Source: Candidatus Azambacteria bacterium
GTDB lineage: Bacteria; Patescibacteriota; Minisyncoccia; GWC2-36-17; JACQAJ01
Length of the DNA stretch: 14,414 bases
Assembly (NCBI GenBank): GCA_016195045.1
Contig: JACQAJ010000023.1
Location: forward strand, 1-14,414
Direction: 5' to 3'
Positions 1 through 7,280 of the stretch are shown one piece after another. Made by a program: the position numbers and the translations under genes. Numbering within the stretch: the first letter of the stretch is position 1; the number at the start of each line of letters is the position of its first letter. The notes under the pieces are model-generated. The model was not told the origin of the DNA. It worked only from the letters and a program-made list of their open reading frames with translations, and searched no databases.

Positions 1-627
1 ACCGAAACCAAAAATATCCAGCCTTCGCATAAAGTTACAGCGGACAAAGAGCGTCAGGAAATATTTATCAATAGTGTTTTCTTTGTTCTCGGTTTTGGAA
101 TGGTCTTCTCTCTGCTCGGAGTACTCTTAAATACACTTTTGAAATCTATTGCTTATGATGTTCAAATCTGGCTCTCTCGTTTTGGGGGTGTGATGATTAT
201 TTTTTTCGGTCTTTATCTCGTCGGGCTGATCAAAATTTCTTTTTTGGAAAAAGATTATAAGTTGAATGTCAAAACGAAATTTAAATCTCGTTATGCTACT
301 TCATTCTTATTCGGCCTAGCTTTTGCTGCTGGTTGGACGCCCTGTGTTGGTCCGGCCCTGGGCGTGATTCTCGGTTTAGCGGCCACTCAACCTGGCTCGG
401 CTTTTCTTCTACTTTTGACGTATTCAGTCGGATTAGGAATCCCTTTCTTGATCGTCGGTGCCTTTACCGCTCAAGCTACTGAATTTATTAATCGACACGC
501 GACTAAACTTAAATATCTCAATATCTTTTTCGGAATTATTCTTCTAATCTTAGGTGTTTTAGTTTTCACTCAACAACTGGCCATCGTTGCCAATTTCGAT
601 CTTTTGAATAAAGTGCTGCTTCGGTAA
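1..627 (+). CDS. CcdA/DsbD-type membrane thiol-disulfide transporter, 5' end missing
   Basis: The frame is open from base 1, so the gene starts upstream of the window; the first in-window ATG (position 100) is probably internal. About 208 codons remain. The protein is very hydrophobic, with several membrane helices. It contains GWTPCVGPALG (about positions 331-363), the hallmark around the second conserved cysteine of the CcdA/DsbD transmembrane family, here the TGT codon at 343. In that family two membrane cysteines carry reducing equivalents from cytoplasmic thioredoxin to periplasmic or extracellular thiol proteins. The first cysteine would lie in the missing part. The last helix is followed by a short tail and a TAA stop, so the C-terminus looks complete. 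A role in keeping secreted proteins in the right redox state is inferred from the family. The identity is fairly certain; cytochrome maturation versus general thiol transfer cannot be decided here. Confidence 0.85.
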   Translation, partial: TETKNIQPSHKVTADKERQEIFINSVFFVLGFGMVFSLLGVLLNTLLKSIAYDVQIWLSRFGGVMIIFFGLYLVGLIKISFLEKDYKLNVKTKFKSRYATSFLFGLAFAAGWTPCVGPALGVILGLAATQPGSAFLLLLTYSVGLGIPFLIVGAFTAQATEFINRHATKLKYLNIFFGIILLILGVLVFTQQLAIVANFDLLNKVLLR

Positions 628-632
628 AATAA

Positions 633-652
633 ATGTTCAAGCCACTGAACAT
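633..652 (+). terminator. Short hairpin after the CcdA-like gene
   Basis: ATGTTCA and TGAACAT form a perfect 7-bp inverted repeat around a 6-nt loop, starting 5 nt after the stop codon. No T-run follows, so it is at best a weak or mRNA-stabilising 3' hairpin. A second inverted repeat, TTTGTCG (691-697) with CGACAAA (724-730), lies further downstream. Confidence 0.3.
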
Positions 653-763
653 AATTCACAGTATTCACAGTTAATTAATTCTGTTTCAATTTTGTCGTCT
701 AAGTTAACGATCGTCAAGATAGGCGACAAAGAGAAATTTGACAAAAAAATTGACCGAAAATAA

Positions 764-801
764 AAAGCCTTTAGTTAAGATTAAAGCCTTTAGTTAAAGT
801 T
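764..801. repeat. 19-bp direct tandem repeat in front of the toxin-antitoxin pair, candidate operator
   Basis: Two adjacent 19-bp units begin AAAGCCTTTAGTTAA and differ only in a GA/AG swap near the end (units 764-782 and 783-801). They lie immediately upstream of the extended -10 element at 804-812, over the place where the -35 region would be. A bound protein there would block RNA polymerase. Toxin-antitoxin operons are commonly autoregulated through such sites; that this repeat is the operator is an inference. Confidence 0.5.
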
Positions 802-803
802 TA

Positions 804-812
804 TGGTATAAT
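804..812 (+). promoter_or_regulatory. Extended -10 promoter of the toxin-antitoxin pair
   Basis: TGGTATAAT is a perfect extended -10 (TGN-TATAAT). The -10 hexamer (807-812) ends 6 nt before the ATG at 819, so transcription would start at or next to the start codon and give a leaderless mRNA. No good -35 lies at 16-18 nt, which suits an extended -10. A second possible promoter further upstream is TTGACA (738-743) with the poor -10 TAAAAA (761-766). Confidence 0.6.
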
Positions 813-818
813 GCATCC

Positions 819-1094
819 ATGTTACCACTGGCCAAAAAAAGTTTATTTTGGGATACCGATATAAATCAGCTAGATTCTTCTCAGCATAAGCGTTATATCA
901 TAGAGAGGATTTTAAATTTTGGGAATCTTAGTGATTATTTTTGGGCAAGAAATAGGTATTCGTCCGAAGAGATAAAAGAAGTTATCTCTAGAAACAGGAG
1001 TGAACTTGATAAAAAATCTCTTAATTTTTGGAGTAATTTATATAAAGTAAATAACACGTATGCACCCAGAGACTTTAAACCAGGAAACAAATGA
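819..1094 (+). CDS. DUF6922-type small protein, likely partner (antitoxin) of the AbiEii-type nucleotidyltransferase
   Basis: This is a 91-residue soluble protein. Its signature is SLFWDTDINQLDSSQHKRYI followed by an IIERIL-FGNLSDYFWARNRYSSEEIKEVI stretch and a final LNFWSNLY. This is the pattern of the short DUF6922 proteins that sit directly upstream of AbiEii-type nucleotidyltransferases. The gene overlaps the next one by 35 nt in another frame, which suggests translational coupling. The start at 819 is supported by the extended -10 ending 6 nt upstream; no Shine-Dalgarno is visible, consistent with a leaderless message. By context it is probably the antitoxin or neutralising partner, but this role is inferred from gene order. 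Family recognition is from memory of the motif pattern. Confidence 0.75.
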   Translation: MLPLAKKSLFWDTDINQLDSSQHKRYIIERILNFGNLSDYFWARNRYSSEEIKEVISRNRSELDKKSLNFWSNLYKVNNTYAPRDFKPGNK

Positions 1095-1674
1095 TGTTTT
1101 TAATTTAATCAAAGATTGTGTGCCAGAATTTTATCTTGCTGGTGGAACTGCGCTGGCTTTAGAATTAGGGCATCGAATTTCTGTTGATCTAGATTTTTTC
1201 TGTATGGATGATTTTTCTACTCAAGACATCAGAGACAGACTAATAAAAAAAGGGACCGTAGAAATAACTTCTCTGAGCGGAGATACTTTTAATGGCTTAT
1301 TGAATGGAGTAAGAATTAGCTTTTTTAAATATCCCTATAAACTTTTGTTTCCACCAATAAAATATTCAGGTGTTAATTTAGCGGATGAAAGAGATATTGC
1401 CGCGATGAAGATCCTAGCTATTTCCGATAGGGGTAGTAAGAAAGATTTTATCGATTTATTTATGCTTCTTAAAAAGTATTCCTTGAAGGAGATCTTCATT
1501 TTTTTTAATGAAAAGTATCAAGATTATAATTATAATACCTTACATATCTTAAAAAGTTTAGTTTATTTCTTTGATGCAGATGAAAATCCAGAGCCGGTAT
1601 ATATCAACCCCATTAATTGGATTGAAGCAAAGAATTTTATCAATGATACAGTGAATAAGTTTTTAGAAGAATAA
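1060..1674 (+). CDS. AbiEii/AbiGii-type nucleotidyltransferase (toxin-like)
   Basis: This 204-residue protein opens with MHPETL, a usual start for the family. It has GGTALALELGHR (residues 28-39) followed by SVDLDFF (41-47), with the paired aspartates D43 and D45 expected to hold the catalytic metal of a DNA polymerase beta-like nucleotidyltransferase fold. The later ERDIAAMKILAI and DRGSKKDFIDL blocks (about 110-133) are also typical. The C-terminal part (ILKSLVYF-DADENPEP) matches the full-length family, so the gene looks intact. AbiEii-type enzymes act as toxins by transferring nucleotides to cell targets such as tRNA in characterised members, and many take part in phage defence or toxin-antitoxin systems. 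The start overlaps the upstream partner gene by 35 nt; other ATGs nearby are out of frame. The target of this member is unknown, and a non-toxic metabolic role is not excluded. Confidence 0.85.
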   Translation: MHPETLNQETNDVFNLIKDCVPEFYLAGGTALALELGHRISVDLDFFCMDDFSTQDIRDRLIKKGTVEITSLSGDTFNGLLNGVRISFFKYPYKLLFPPIKYSGVNLADERDIAAMKILAISDRGSKKDFIDLFMLLKKYSLKEIFIFFNEKYQDYNYNTLHILKSLVYFFDADENPEPVYINPINWIEAKNFINDTVNKFLEE

Positions 1675-1783
1675 ATGGCTTAAATAAAATGATTTCTTTT
1701 AAACCCTACATTTTAATTGTTGTCGTATCGAAATACTCAATCTTGTGTGGTTGATCTAGCTAGTTATATTGAGAAGACTCAAT

Positions 1784-1792
1784 TGGTATGCT
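1784..1792 (+). promoter_or_regulatory. Extended -10 promoter for the 110-residue ORF
   Basis: TGGTATGCT matches the extended -10 pattern (TGN-TATnnT) and ends 11 nt before the ATG at 1804, predicting a leader of only a few bases. A TTGAGA at 1769-1774 is too close (12-nt spacer) to be a standard -35. Confidence 0.4.
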
Positions 1793-1803
1793 AAATTGAT
1801 GAT

Positions 1804-2136
1804 ATGAGACAAGAAAATAGTCATAGGGAGTCTCCGTTAATAAATATAAATACAGTTTTTGAGAAACTTTTTGCGTTTGTTAATTCCTGTAAACCCCATT
1901 CAGCTGATTTTTTGTTGACCCTCATAAAAAGCGGTGATTCCGATAGAGTACGGGCTGTTAGATTGGTTATAAAGAGTAATTTCTTTCAAGATGTTCCAAA
2001 AGACTTATTACAAGATTGTTTAAATAGTATCGATTCAAGTGAGCTTAAAAATAGCGAGGAAGGAAAAAAGTTTAAGGAATATCTTGAAGGGAAACTCAAA
2101 TCTAAAGAACCAAGAGAAAGAGCAGATCTTAAGTAG
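1804..2136 (+). CDS. Hypothetical protein of 110 residues
   Basis: I do not recognise this protein. It has no signal peptide or membrane segment. The middle (about residues 20-85) reads as amphipathic helices, and the C-terminal third is strongly charged (lysine/glutamate-rich, ending EPRERADLK). The start is supported by an extended -10 just upstream and not by a ribosome binding site. It lies 129 nt after the nucleotidyltransferase on the same strand and 65 nt before the HD-domain gene. It could be an accessory gene carried with the toxin-antitoxin pair, or an unrelated lineage-specific gene. Codon use is ordinary for the window, which supports a real gene, but no motif gives a function. 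Confidence 0.55.
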   Translation: MRQENSHRESPLININTVFEKLFAFVNSCKPHSADFLLTLIKSGDSDRVRAVRLVIKSNFFQDVPKDLLQDCLNSIDSSELKNSEEGKKFKEYLEGKLKSKEPRERADLK

Positions 2137-2201
2137 TATTCTAAATATTGGGTATTTGGAATTCACAAATCACAATTAATAACTCATAATTAATACTTAC
2201 C

Positions 2202-2816
2202 ATGGACGATTATAAAAAGATTACCAATTTTATTTATGAAGTCGGTATTTTGAGTAAAACACCGCGTTCTGGGCTTTGGTTTTTGGGAACCGGGAAACAG
2301 TCAGTGGCGGAACACCTGTTACGAACAGCTTATCTTGGCTATGTCCTTTCTTATTTATCTCCCCAAGTTGACCGATTTAAGATAATTTTAATGTGCTTAT
2401 TTCACGATTTAGGGGAGGGGAGAACCTCGGATTTAAATTATATTCATCAAAAATATGGTCGGTTGGCCGAAGCGACCGCCATTAATGATATTGCCTCGAG
2501 CGTTCCTTTTGGAAAAGAAATAAAAGATCTTTACGAAGAATCAAAATTAAAACAAAGTCTCGAAGCTAAATTAGTTAAAGAGGCTGATAATCTTGAGTGG
2601 TTGGCCACTCTGCGCGAAGAAGAGGTTAAGGGTAATATTAAAGCCCAAAAATGGGCGGCCATTGCTTATAAACGTCTTAAAACTCCCATGGGAAAGAAAT
2701 TGGGTAAACTATTTTTGACGGTTAATCCTGATGCTTGGTGGTTTGACGAAAAAGATGAATGGTTTGTGGATCGAGATTTAAAACTTAAACCATGGAAGAG
2801 GGGGTCTCCAAATTAA
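2202..2816 (+). CDS. HD-domain phosphohydrolase, YfbR/HDDC2-like (5'-deoxynucleotidase type)
   Basis: This 204-residue protein carries the metal-binding residues of the HD superfamily in order: H38 in SVAEH, H68-D69 in LFHDLGEGR, and D129 in EADNLEW. The spacing, the SVAEH start of the domain and the HDLGE sequence fit the YfbR/HDDC2 branch, whose studied members remove the phosphate from deoxynucleoside 5'-monophosphates. A cytoplasmic role in controlling nucleotide pools is therefore likely, though substrate cannot be read from sequence. The stop codon is 10 nt before the next gene, a uracil-DNA glycosylase, so the two are probably co-transcribed and may together limit uracil and imbalanced nucleotides in DNA. 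No clear ribosome binding site precedes the ATG. Confidence 0.8.
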   Translation: MDDYKKITNFIYEVGILSKTPRSGLWFLGTGKQSVAEHLLRTAYLGYVLSYLSPQVDRFKIILMCLFHDLGEGRTSDLNYIHQKYGRLAEATAINDIASSVPFGKEIKDLYEESKLKQSLEAKLVKEADNLEWLATLREEEVKGNIKAQKWAAIAYKRLKTPMGKKLGKLFLTVNPDAWWFDEKDEWFVDRDLKLKPWKRGSPN

Positions 2817-2826
2817 TTAAATTCTA

Positions 2827-3426
2827 ATGACTCAAAAAGATGATCTTTTAGAAAAAATTAAAGATGAGATTTTGGCGCTGACTGACTCCCCTCTTTATAA
2901 CGAAAGAATTAAAAATAATAATTTTCCTGTCATTGGTCAAGGAAATCATTCGGCGGCAATTATGTTGATCGGTGAAGCGCCAGGGAAAAATGAAGCCAAA
3001 ACGGGTCGACCATTTTGTGGTACTGCGGGAAAAATTCTTGATGAACTACTAGCCTCCACAGGAATTAAACGAGAAGATGTTTATATTACGAATATTGTAA
3101 AGGACCGCCCTCCGTTTAATCGAGATCCGTTACCAGAAGAGATTGCTATTTATGGACCCTTTCTGGATCGTCAAATTGAGATTATCCAACCCCAAATCAT
3201 CGCTACTTTAGGCCGTTATGCCATGAATTATATAATGGAAAAATTTGGCTTAAATAATGAATTAAAGCCAATTAGTGATAATCACGGAAAAGTTTTTCCA
3301 GTTTCAGCTAAGTACGGATCAATCACTATCATTCCACTCTATCATCCAGCCGCCGCAATTTATAATCAAAAGCTTAAGAAAACTCTAAGGATCGATTTTG
3401 CGGTATTAAATAGATTCAAAAATTAA
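2827..3426 (+). CDS. Family-4-type uracil-DNA glycosylase lacking the Fe-S cysteines
   Basis: The 199-residue protein has the family 4 motifs: GEAPGKNE (49-56), GRPFCGTAG (60-68), a RPPFNRDPLPEE block (94-105) and HPAAA (173-177). Such enzymes remove uracil from DNA to start base excision repair. Family 4 enzymes normally hold a [4Fe-4S] cluster on four cysteines: a CxxC near the N-terminus, one in the (V)KCRPP block and one about 16 residues later. Here the matching places read L18/S21 (in LTDSPLYNER), D93 (KDRPP) and Y109 (IYGPF). The only cysteine is C64, in the active-site motif. The fold seems complete, so this looks like a cluster-free derivative and not a truncated gene. It follows the HD nucleotidase by 10 nt and ends in a terminator shared with the convergent hsp20 gene. 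The KRRIH loop of the UdgX branch is not seen. Confidence 0.85.
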   Translation: MTQKDDLLEKIKDEILALTDSPLYNERIKNNNFPVIGQGNHSAAIMLIGEAPGKNEAKTGRPFCGTAGKILDELLASTGIKREDVYITNIVKDRPPFNRDPLPEEIAIYGPFLDRQIEIIQPQIIATLGRYAMNYIMEKFGLNNELKPISDNHGKVFPVSAKYGSITIIPLYHPAAAIYNQKLKKTLRIDFAVLNRFKN

Positions 3427-3456
3427 GATTCACGATTTACGAATGCTTGAATTTTT
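3418..3456. terminator. Bidirectional terminator between converging genes
   Basis: AAAAATTAAGATTC (3418-3431) pairs with GAATGCTTGAATTTTT (3441-3456) with two single-G bulges. The stem ends in A-runs on the left and T-runs on the right, so it can act for both strands. It includes the stop codon of the glycosylase gene and ends next to the stop codon of the oppositely oriented hsp20 gene. Confidence 0.5.
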
Positions 3457-3459
3457 AAT

Positions 3460-3999
3460 CTATTTCAACTTAATGGCGATCTTTTTTGTTTTATTTCTTT
3501 CTGATTTAGGTAAGCGGATCGTTAAAATACCATTTTTAAAAGAAGCGGAAGCTTTATCTGCATTAACTTCAATTGGCAGGGTGACTGATCTTATGAAACT
3601 ACCCCAAAAACACTCACGATAATAGTAATTATCTTCTTCAACTTCTTCTTCGCTTTCTCGCTGGCCTCGAATTTCTACAGTGTCACTAGTGATAGAAATA
3701 TCTAAATCTTTTTCAGAAACACCCGCCACTACTGTTTTGATAATAATTTCAGTTGGCGTCTGATACATATCAATAGTTAACTGTCCTTCAGGTAATTTTT
3801 TAGTTAAATTTTCCCCACTATCTTCTTCCATAATTTTATATTTTGGGGGTTTTTGTGGTTTTTCTTCGATAACTTCTTCTCCGTTGGCCTCATTAATTTC
3901 CTGATTATCCTTTAAAACAGTTTCTTCTTGCGAGGTAAACTCACTATCAATTTCATTTTTATCATCTATTAAGGTTTTAAAAAGAATTTTTTTATTCAT
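3460..3999 (-). CDS. Small heat shock protein, Hsp20/alpha-crystallin family
   Basis: This is a 179-residue chaperone that holds unfolding proteins without using ATP. Residues 1-70 are an unusually long, acidic, probably disordered N-terminal arm rich in E, D and N. The alpha-crystallin domain covers about 74-166, with the typical LDISITSDTVEIRG and ASFKNGILTIRLPK (152-165) strands. The tail KKIAIKLK carries an I-x-I motif, which in the family plugs into neighbouring subunits to build oligomers. Conserved domain and tail show the gene is intact. It is the last gene of a minus-strand series valS, prsW-like, hsp20, 39 nt downstream of the prsW-like gene, so it may share transcription with it. 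No CIRCE-like operator was seen upstream. Confidence 0.9.
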   Translation of the reverse strand: MNKKILFKTLIDDKNEIDSEFTSQEETVLKDNQEINEANGEEVIEEKPQKPPKYKIMEEDSGENLTKKLPEGQLTIDMYQTPTEIIIKTVVAGVSEKDLDISITSDTVEIRGQRESEEEVEEDNYYYRECFWGSFIRSVTLPIEVNADKASASFKNGILTIRLPKSERNKTKKIAIKLK

Positions 4000-4038
4000 G
4001 ATTTATTGATATAAATACTAAATTTATTGTCTTTAGGT

Positions 4039-4722
4039 TTATTCTTGAATAAGTCTAAATCGAATGTTTTTTAAATGTCTAAACATCATCCCAGAAATAA
4101 TTAGTGAGAAAACTAATAATAAAATTGTTAAAAAGTATTCCTTGTTAAGTATAGAATAATTAAAAAAAGTATGCAAGACAGTGGCGCTTAAAAGGCCTAA
4201 AAATACTAGGGATTCATGATTTCGATGGTAAAGCAATGAAAGTGCCCAAAAATATCCACAAAAAGCTGAACTTAAAGCATGAATGATAGTCGCCCCAAGA
4301 AATCTACTGATTGTCAAATTTAAAATAGCCGGTAATTGAAATGGAATAATTTGACTTAAATAAAGGATATTTTCTAGGGCGGCGAATCCTAAACTAATGA
4401 CCACCATATAAATCATGGCGTCCACTATCTCATCAAATTCTTTTTCGTGAGAGAGCCTGAAATATAGAAAGACAAATTTTGCGATTTCTTCAATAAAAGC
4501 TAAAATAAACCAAAAACGGAAATCACCAGAATTTAAACCAAAAGATGCATTAGCGATAAAAGTCTTCTGAAGTAAAAAAGCTAAAAATGTAGAAATCATT
4601 CCCAAAATAAAAACTTCTGTGATAATTAACTTGGGTTCTTGATGATCGTCCTGTTTCAGAAAATATAAAAGCCAAACGAAAGAAGGAAGAAAACCTAGGG
4701 GGAGATAATAAGCGTATTCCAT
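4039..4722 (-). CDS. PrsW-like intramembrane metalloprotease
   Basis: This 227-residue integral membrane protein has about seven to eight hydrophobic segments. It has the PrsW motifs in order: FIEEIAKF (77 onward, E78/E79/K82), FDEIVDAMIY (96-105), GFAALENI (112-119, E117/N118), R140 with H148 in RFLGATIIHAL, and H184 with N188 in HTFFNY. The PrsW family belongs to the CPBP/type II CAAX-protease superfamily. In Bacillus subtilis PrsW cleaves an anti-sigma factor as part of site-1 proteolysis, but most members have unknown substrates. No anti-sigma factor gene is visible nearby. The gene lies 123 nt downstream of valS and 39 nt upstream of hsp20, a setting compatible with envelope or protein stress response; that link is inferred. 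All catalytic candidates are present, so it should be active. Confidence 0.82.
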   Translation of the reverse strand: MEYAYYLPLGFLPSFVWLLYFLKQDDHQEPKLIITEVFILGMISTFLAFLLQKTFIANASFGLNSGDFRFWFILAFIEEIAKFVFLYFRLSHEKEFDEIVDAMIYMVVISLGFAALENILYLSQIIPFQLPAILNLTISRFLGATIIHALSSAFCGYFWALSLLYHRNHESLVFLGLLSATVLHTFFNYSILNKEYFLTILLLVFSLIISGMMFRHLKNIRFRLIQE

Positions 4723-4729
4723 TGAGAAT

Positions 4730-4750
4730 TTACTAATAACAAATTAGTAA
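4730..4750 (-). other. Inverted repeat just upstream of the prsW-like start codon
   Basis: TTACTAAT and ATTAGTAA form a perfect 8-bp inverted repeat around a 5-nt loop. It ends 8 bases before the ATG of the prsW-like gene, where a ribosome binding site would lie. It could be a protein-binding site or a weak mRNA hairpin. A TATAAT on the minus strand (4824-4829) may be the -10 of a promoter for this gene, but it has no convincing -35. Confidence 0.3.
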
Positions 4751-4845
4751 GCAATTATTATCAGCTCACTATCAAGTTATTCACAAGTTATTGGTAGACT
4801 TATTAATTATAAACCAGAAACGTATTATAGTAAAAATTCTATATT

Positions 4846-6975
4846 TCAGATTTTATTTTCTATTTTCGGCCACTCTTCAATCATTAGTAATTTCCTATTT
4901 TTGATTGGCAATCGTGACCAGATTTCTTCAGTTATAAATGGAATAAAAGGATGAAGCATTTTTATGATTGTAATGAGGACTTCAAGAAGAATCCATTGGG
5001 CTGCCTGTTTGGAGTTATTATTATCTTGAGTAAGGCGGGGTTTCATTTCTTCAATAATAATATCAGCAAAATTATGCCAAAAATAATGATATAGTTCTTC
5101 GCCAGCCAGATGAAAACGGAAATTTTCAATATTGTCAGTCACATTTTCTACCACTTTTTTAAGTTCTTTTAGAATTTCTTCATCTCGCACTGTTAATACG
5201 GGTTTCCTGGTATCAAGATCTACACCCTCAATATTTGTTAAGACAAAGCGAGTGGCATTCCAAATTTTATTACAAAAATGTTTATAGCCTTTAATTTTAT
5301 TTTCATTAAGAGAAAGATCGGTTCCAGGTGTATTACCAATAACCAGACTTATTCGAAGCGCGTCAGCGCCATATTTTTTTACTAAGTCGATTGGCGATAT
5401 TACATTCCCCTTACTTTTTGACATTTTTTCACCTTGTTGGTCATTAACCATACCATGTAAATAAATTGTTCGGAAAGGAATTTCCTTTTTTAGATAAAGT
5501 CCCAAAAATACCATTCTTGGAATCCATCGGAAAATAAGATCAGAACCACTTTCCATGACATCAGTTGGATAAAAATCCATATTAGCAGTATGGGGATAAC
5601 CGAGAGCTAGAAGTGGCCATTGGCCAGATGAGAACCAAGTATCAAGCGTATCCGTGTCTTGAACAAATGCTCCTCCACACACACAAGGTTCATTTCTTTT
5701 ATTATCACTATCAAGTATTCCCCTATTACAATTTTTGCAAATAAAAGCAGGAATTGAAATACCCCAAACGATTTGACGCGAGATATTCCAATCAATGGTA
5801 TTATCCATCCAATATAAAAATATTTTCTTAAAATTATTAGGAATAAACTGAATTTTTCCAGCCCGCACTATCTCGGCTGCCATAGTTGCCAGTGGTTGCA
5901 TCTTTACAAACCATTGAGGCATTAGTCGTGGTTCAATAGTTGTCTTACATTTGTAACAGACCGGAACTGCGTGAGTGTAGTCTTCTATTTTTTCAATTAA
6001 GTTAAGGGTTTGGAGATCTTCAATAACTTTTTGGCGGACTTCATTAACCTTCATTCCAGCATATTTTCCGGTTTTTTCATTTAATTTTCCAAATTGATCA
6101 ATTACCACAATTCGTTTTAACTTATGTTTAACTGACATATTGTAATCATTATGATCATGGGCTGGAGTGATTTTTAGGGCTCCGCTTCCAAAAGCCATAT
6201 CAACATCATTATCACCGAGAATAATTAGGGAGAATTTTTTCTCTAGATGTTGAATTTCAATTATTTGTCCAATAAATTTTTGATATCTTGGATCTTTGGG
6301 ATTAACGGCAATAGCTACATCTCCAAAGATTGTCTCTGGTCGAACTGTCGCCACTGTCAATGGACCATATTTTATAAAATAAAGCTTATCTTTTTTTTCA
6401 ATAGAGATAGTTTCAAGGTCAGAGAGAGAGGTTTGATGTTTAGTACACCAATTGACCGTTTTATAATCACGATAGATTAGGTCATCTCGGTATAATTTAC
6501 GAAATGTTTCTTGGGTCTCTGAAATAACCGACTGATCGAGTGTAAATTTTTCTCGTGACCAATCACATGAAGCGCCCAATTTTCTGGTATCATTTTCCAT
6601 ATAGATTTTATTCTCAAGGGTGAATTTCATAATCTCATCGTATAGTTCTTGGGGTTTCATCTTAAATCGAGATCGTCCTTCTTTTTCTAACTTTTTTTCA
6701 TAAACTACTTGGGTCTCAAATCCTGCGTGATCGGCTCCGGGCACCCATAAGGTTAATTTCCCGCGCATCCTTTGAAATCTAATCATTATATCTTCAATCG
6801 TAATTGTTAGGGCGTGTCCAACATGTAATCGGCCATTGGCATTAGTAGGTGGCATGATAATGGTAAATCGTTCTGGGCGTTTACCTGGAAGTTTATCAGG
6901 ATTAAAAAATCCCGATTCTTCCCAAATCTGATAAATTTTTTCCTCCACTTCTTTAGGATTGTATTGAGATTCCAT
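4846..6975 (-). CDS. valS: Valyl-tRNA synthetase, short form
   Basis: This class I enzyme charges tRNA-Val with valine. At 709 residues it is shorter than the usual 860-950. The HIGH motif reads HVGH (51-54) within PPTNANGRLHVGHAL and the KMSKS motif is intact (517-521). ValRS-specific blocks include GADHAGFETQ, CDWSREKFT, VNWCTKHQTSLSDLE, DTLDTWFSSGQWPL and NKIWNATRFVL. The editing (CP1) domain is present, from TVATVRPETIFGDVAIAVNP through ALKITPAHDHNDYN. Two cysteine clusters (CYKC, and CKNC with CVCGG) look like zinc sites. The protein stops soon after the anticodon-binding region (ITEEIWSRLP), so the usual C-terminal coiled-coil arm is absent; this explains much of the shorter length. The identity is secure. 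The ATG at 6975 fits the family N-terminus; no Shine-Dalgarno is seen. Confidence 0.96.
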   Translation of the reverse strand: MESQYNPKEVEEKIYQIWEESGFFNPDKLPGKRPERFTIIMPPTNANGRLHVGHALTITIEDIMIRFQRMRGKLTLWVPGADHAGFETQVVYEKKLEKEGRSRFKMKPQELYDEIMKFTLENKIYMENDTRKLGASCDWSREKFTLDQSVISETQETFRKLYRDDLIYRDYKTVNWCTKHQTSLSDLETISIEKKDKLYFIKYGPLTVATVRPETIFGDVAIAVNPKDPRYQKFIGQIIEIQHLEKKFSLIILGDNDVDMAFGSGALKITPAHDHNDYNMSVKHKLKRIVVIDQFGKLNEKTGKYAGMKVNEVRQKVIEDLQTLNLIEKIEDYTHAVPVCYKCKTTIEPRLMPQWFVKMQPLATMAAEIVRAGKIQFIPNNFKKIFLYWMDNTIDWNISRQIVWGISIPAFICKNCNRGILDSDNKRNEPCVCGGAFVQDTDTLDTWFSSGQWPLLALGYPHTANMDFYPTDVMESGSDLIFRWIPRMVFLGLYLKKEIPFRTIYLHGMVNDQQGEKMSKSKGNVISPIDLVKKYGADALRISLVIGNTPGTDLSLNENKIKGYKHFCNKIWNATRFVLTNIEGVDLDTRKPVLTVRDEEILKELKKVVENVTDNIENFRFHLAGEELYHYFWHNFADIIIEEMKPRLTQDNNNSKQAAQWILLEVLITIIKMLHPFIPFITEEIWSRLPIKNRKLLMIEEWPKIENKI

Positions 6976-7023
6976 AATAAATGATTAAGCCTATAAAGTT
7001 AGAGCGACAGTTTTTAAATTGTC

Positions 7024-7054
7024 ATCCTGAGTCCCGCTTTGCGGGACTCAGGAT
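7024..7054. repeat. Perfect 14-bp palindrome, ATCCTGAG-type
   Basis: ATCCTGAGTCCCGC and its exact complement flank a TTT loop, between tRNA-His and valS (both minus strand). No T-run follows in either direction, so it is not a standard terminator. Its outer part (GTCATCCTGAG ... GGATCT) resembles a dispersed palindromic element found in many bacterial genomes, and a degenerate relative lies at 7769-7796. Confidence 0.6.
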
Positions 7055-7117
7055 CTCATAATTTAAGACTGAAAAGTCAATAACTTTTAGTTTTTAGTTT
7101 TTCACTTTTTTGGGGGG

Positions 7118-7189
7118 GGGGACTAACGAGAATTGAACTCGCCCCGACAGATCCACAGACTGCCGTGCTACCACTACACCATAGTCCCC
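7118..7189 (-). tRNA. tRNA-His (GTG anticodon)
   Basis: The minus strand folds as a cloverleaf. An extra 5' G (position -1) faces C73, the identity pair of bacterial tRNA-His, followed by the acceptor stem GGGACTA/TAGTCCC. The D-stem GTG/CAC, anticodon loop CTGTGGA with anticodon GTG, and T-arm GCGAG-TTCAATT-CTCGT are all present. The anticodon stem has one T.T mismatch next to the loop. The 3' end merges into a run of ten C (plus-strand G at 7112-7121) and no CCA directly follows C73. Plus-strand position 7111 is T, so the C-run ends in A. Confidence 0.9.
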
Positions 7190-7280
7190 ATAAATAAGTT
7201 AAAAGTTAAAAACTAATAATTAAAAGTATTTTAAAAAACTAACAACTTTTCACTTTTAGTTTTTCACTTTTCACTTATTG

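Noticed and set aside
633..652. Strong intrinsic terminator after the CcdA-like gene
   Set aside because: The hairpin is perfect but short and lacks a T-run; it was kept only as a low-confidence entry.
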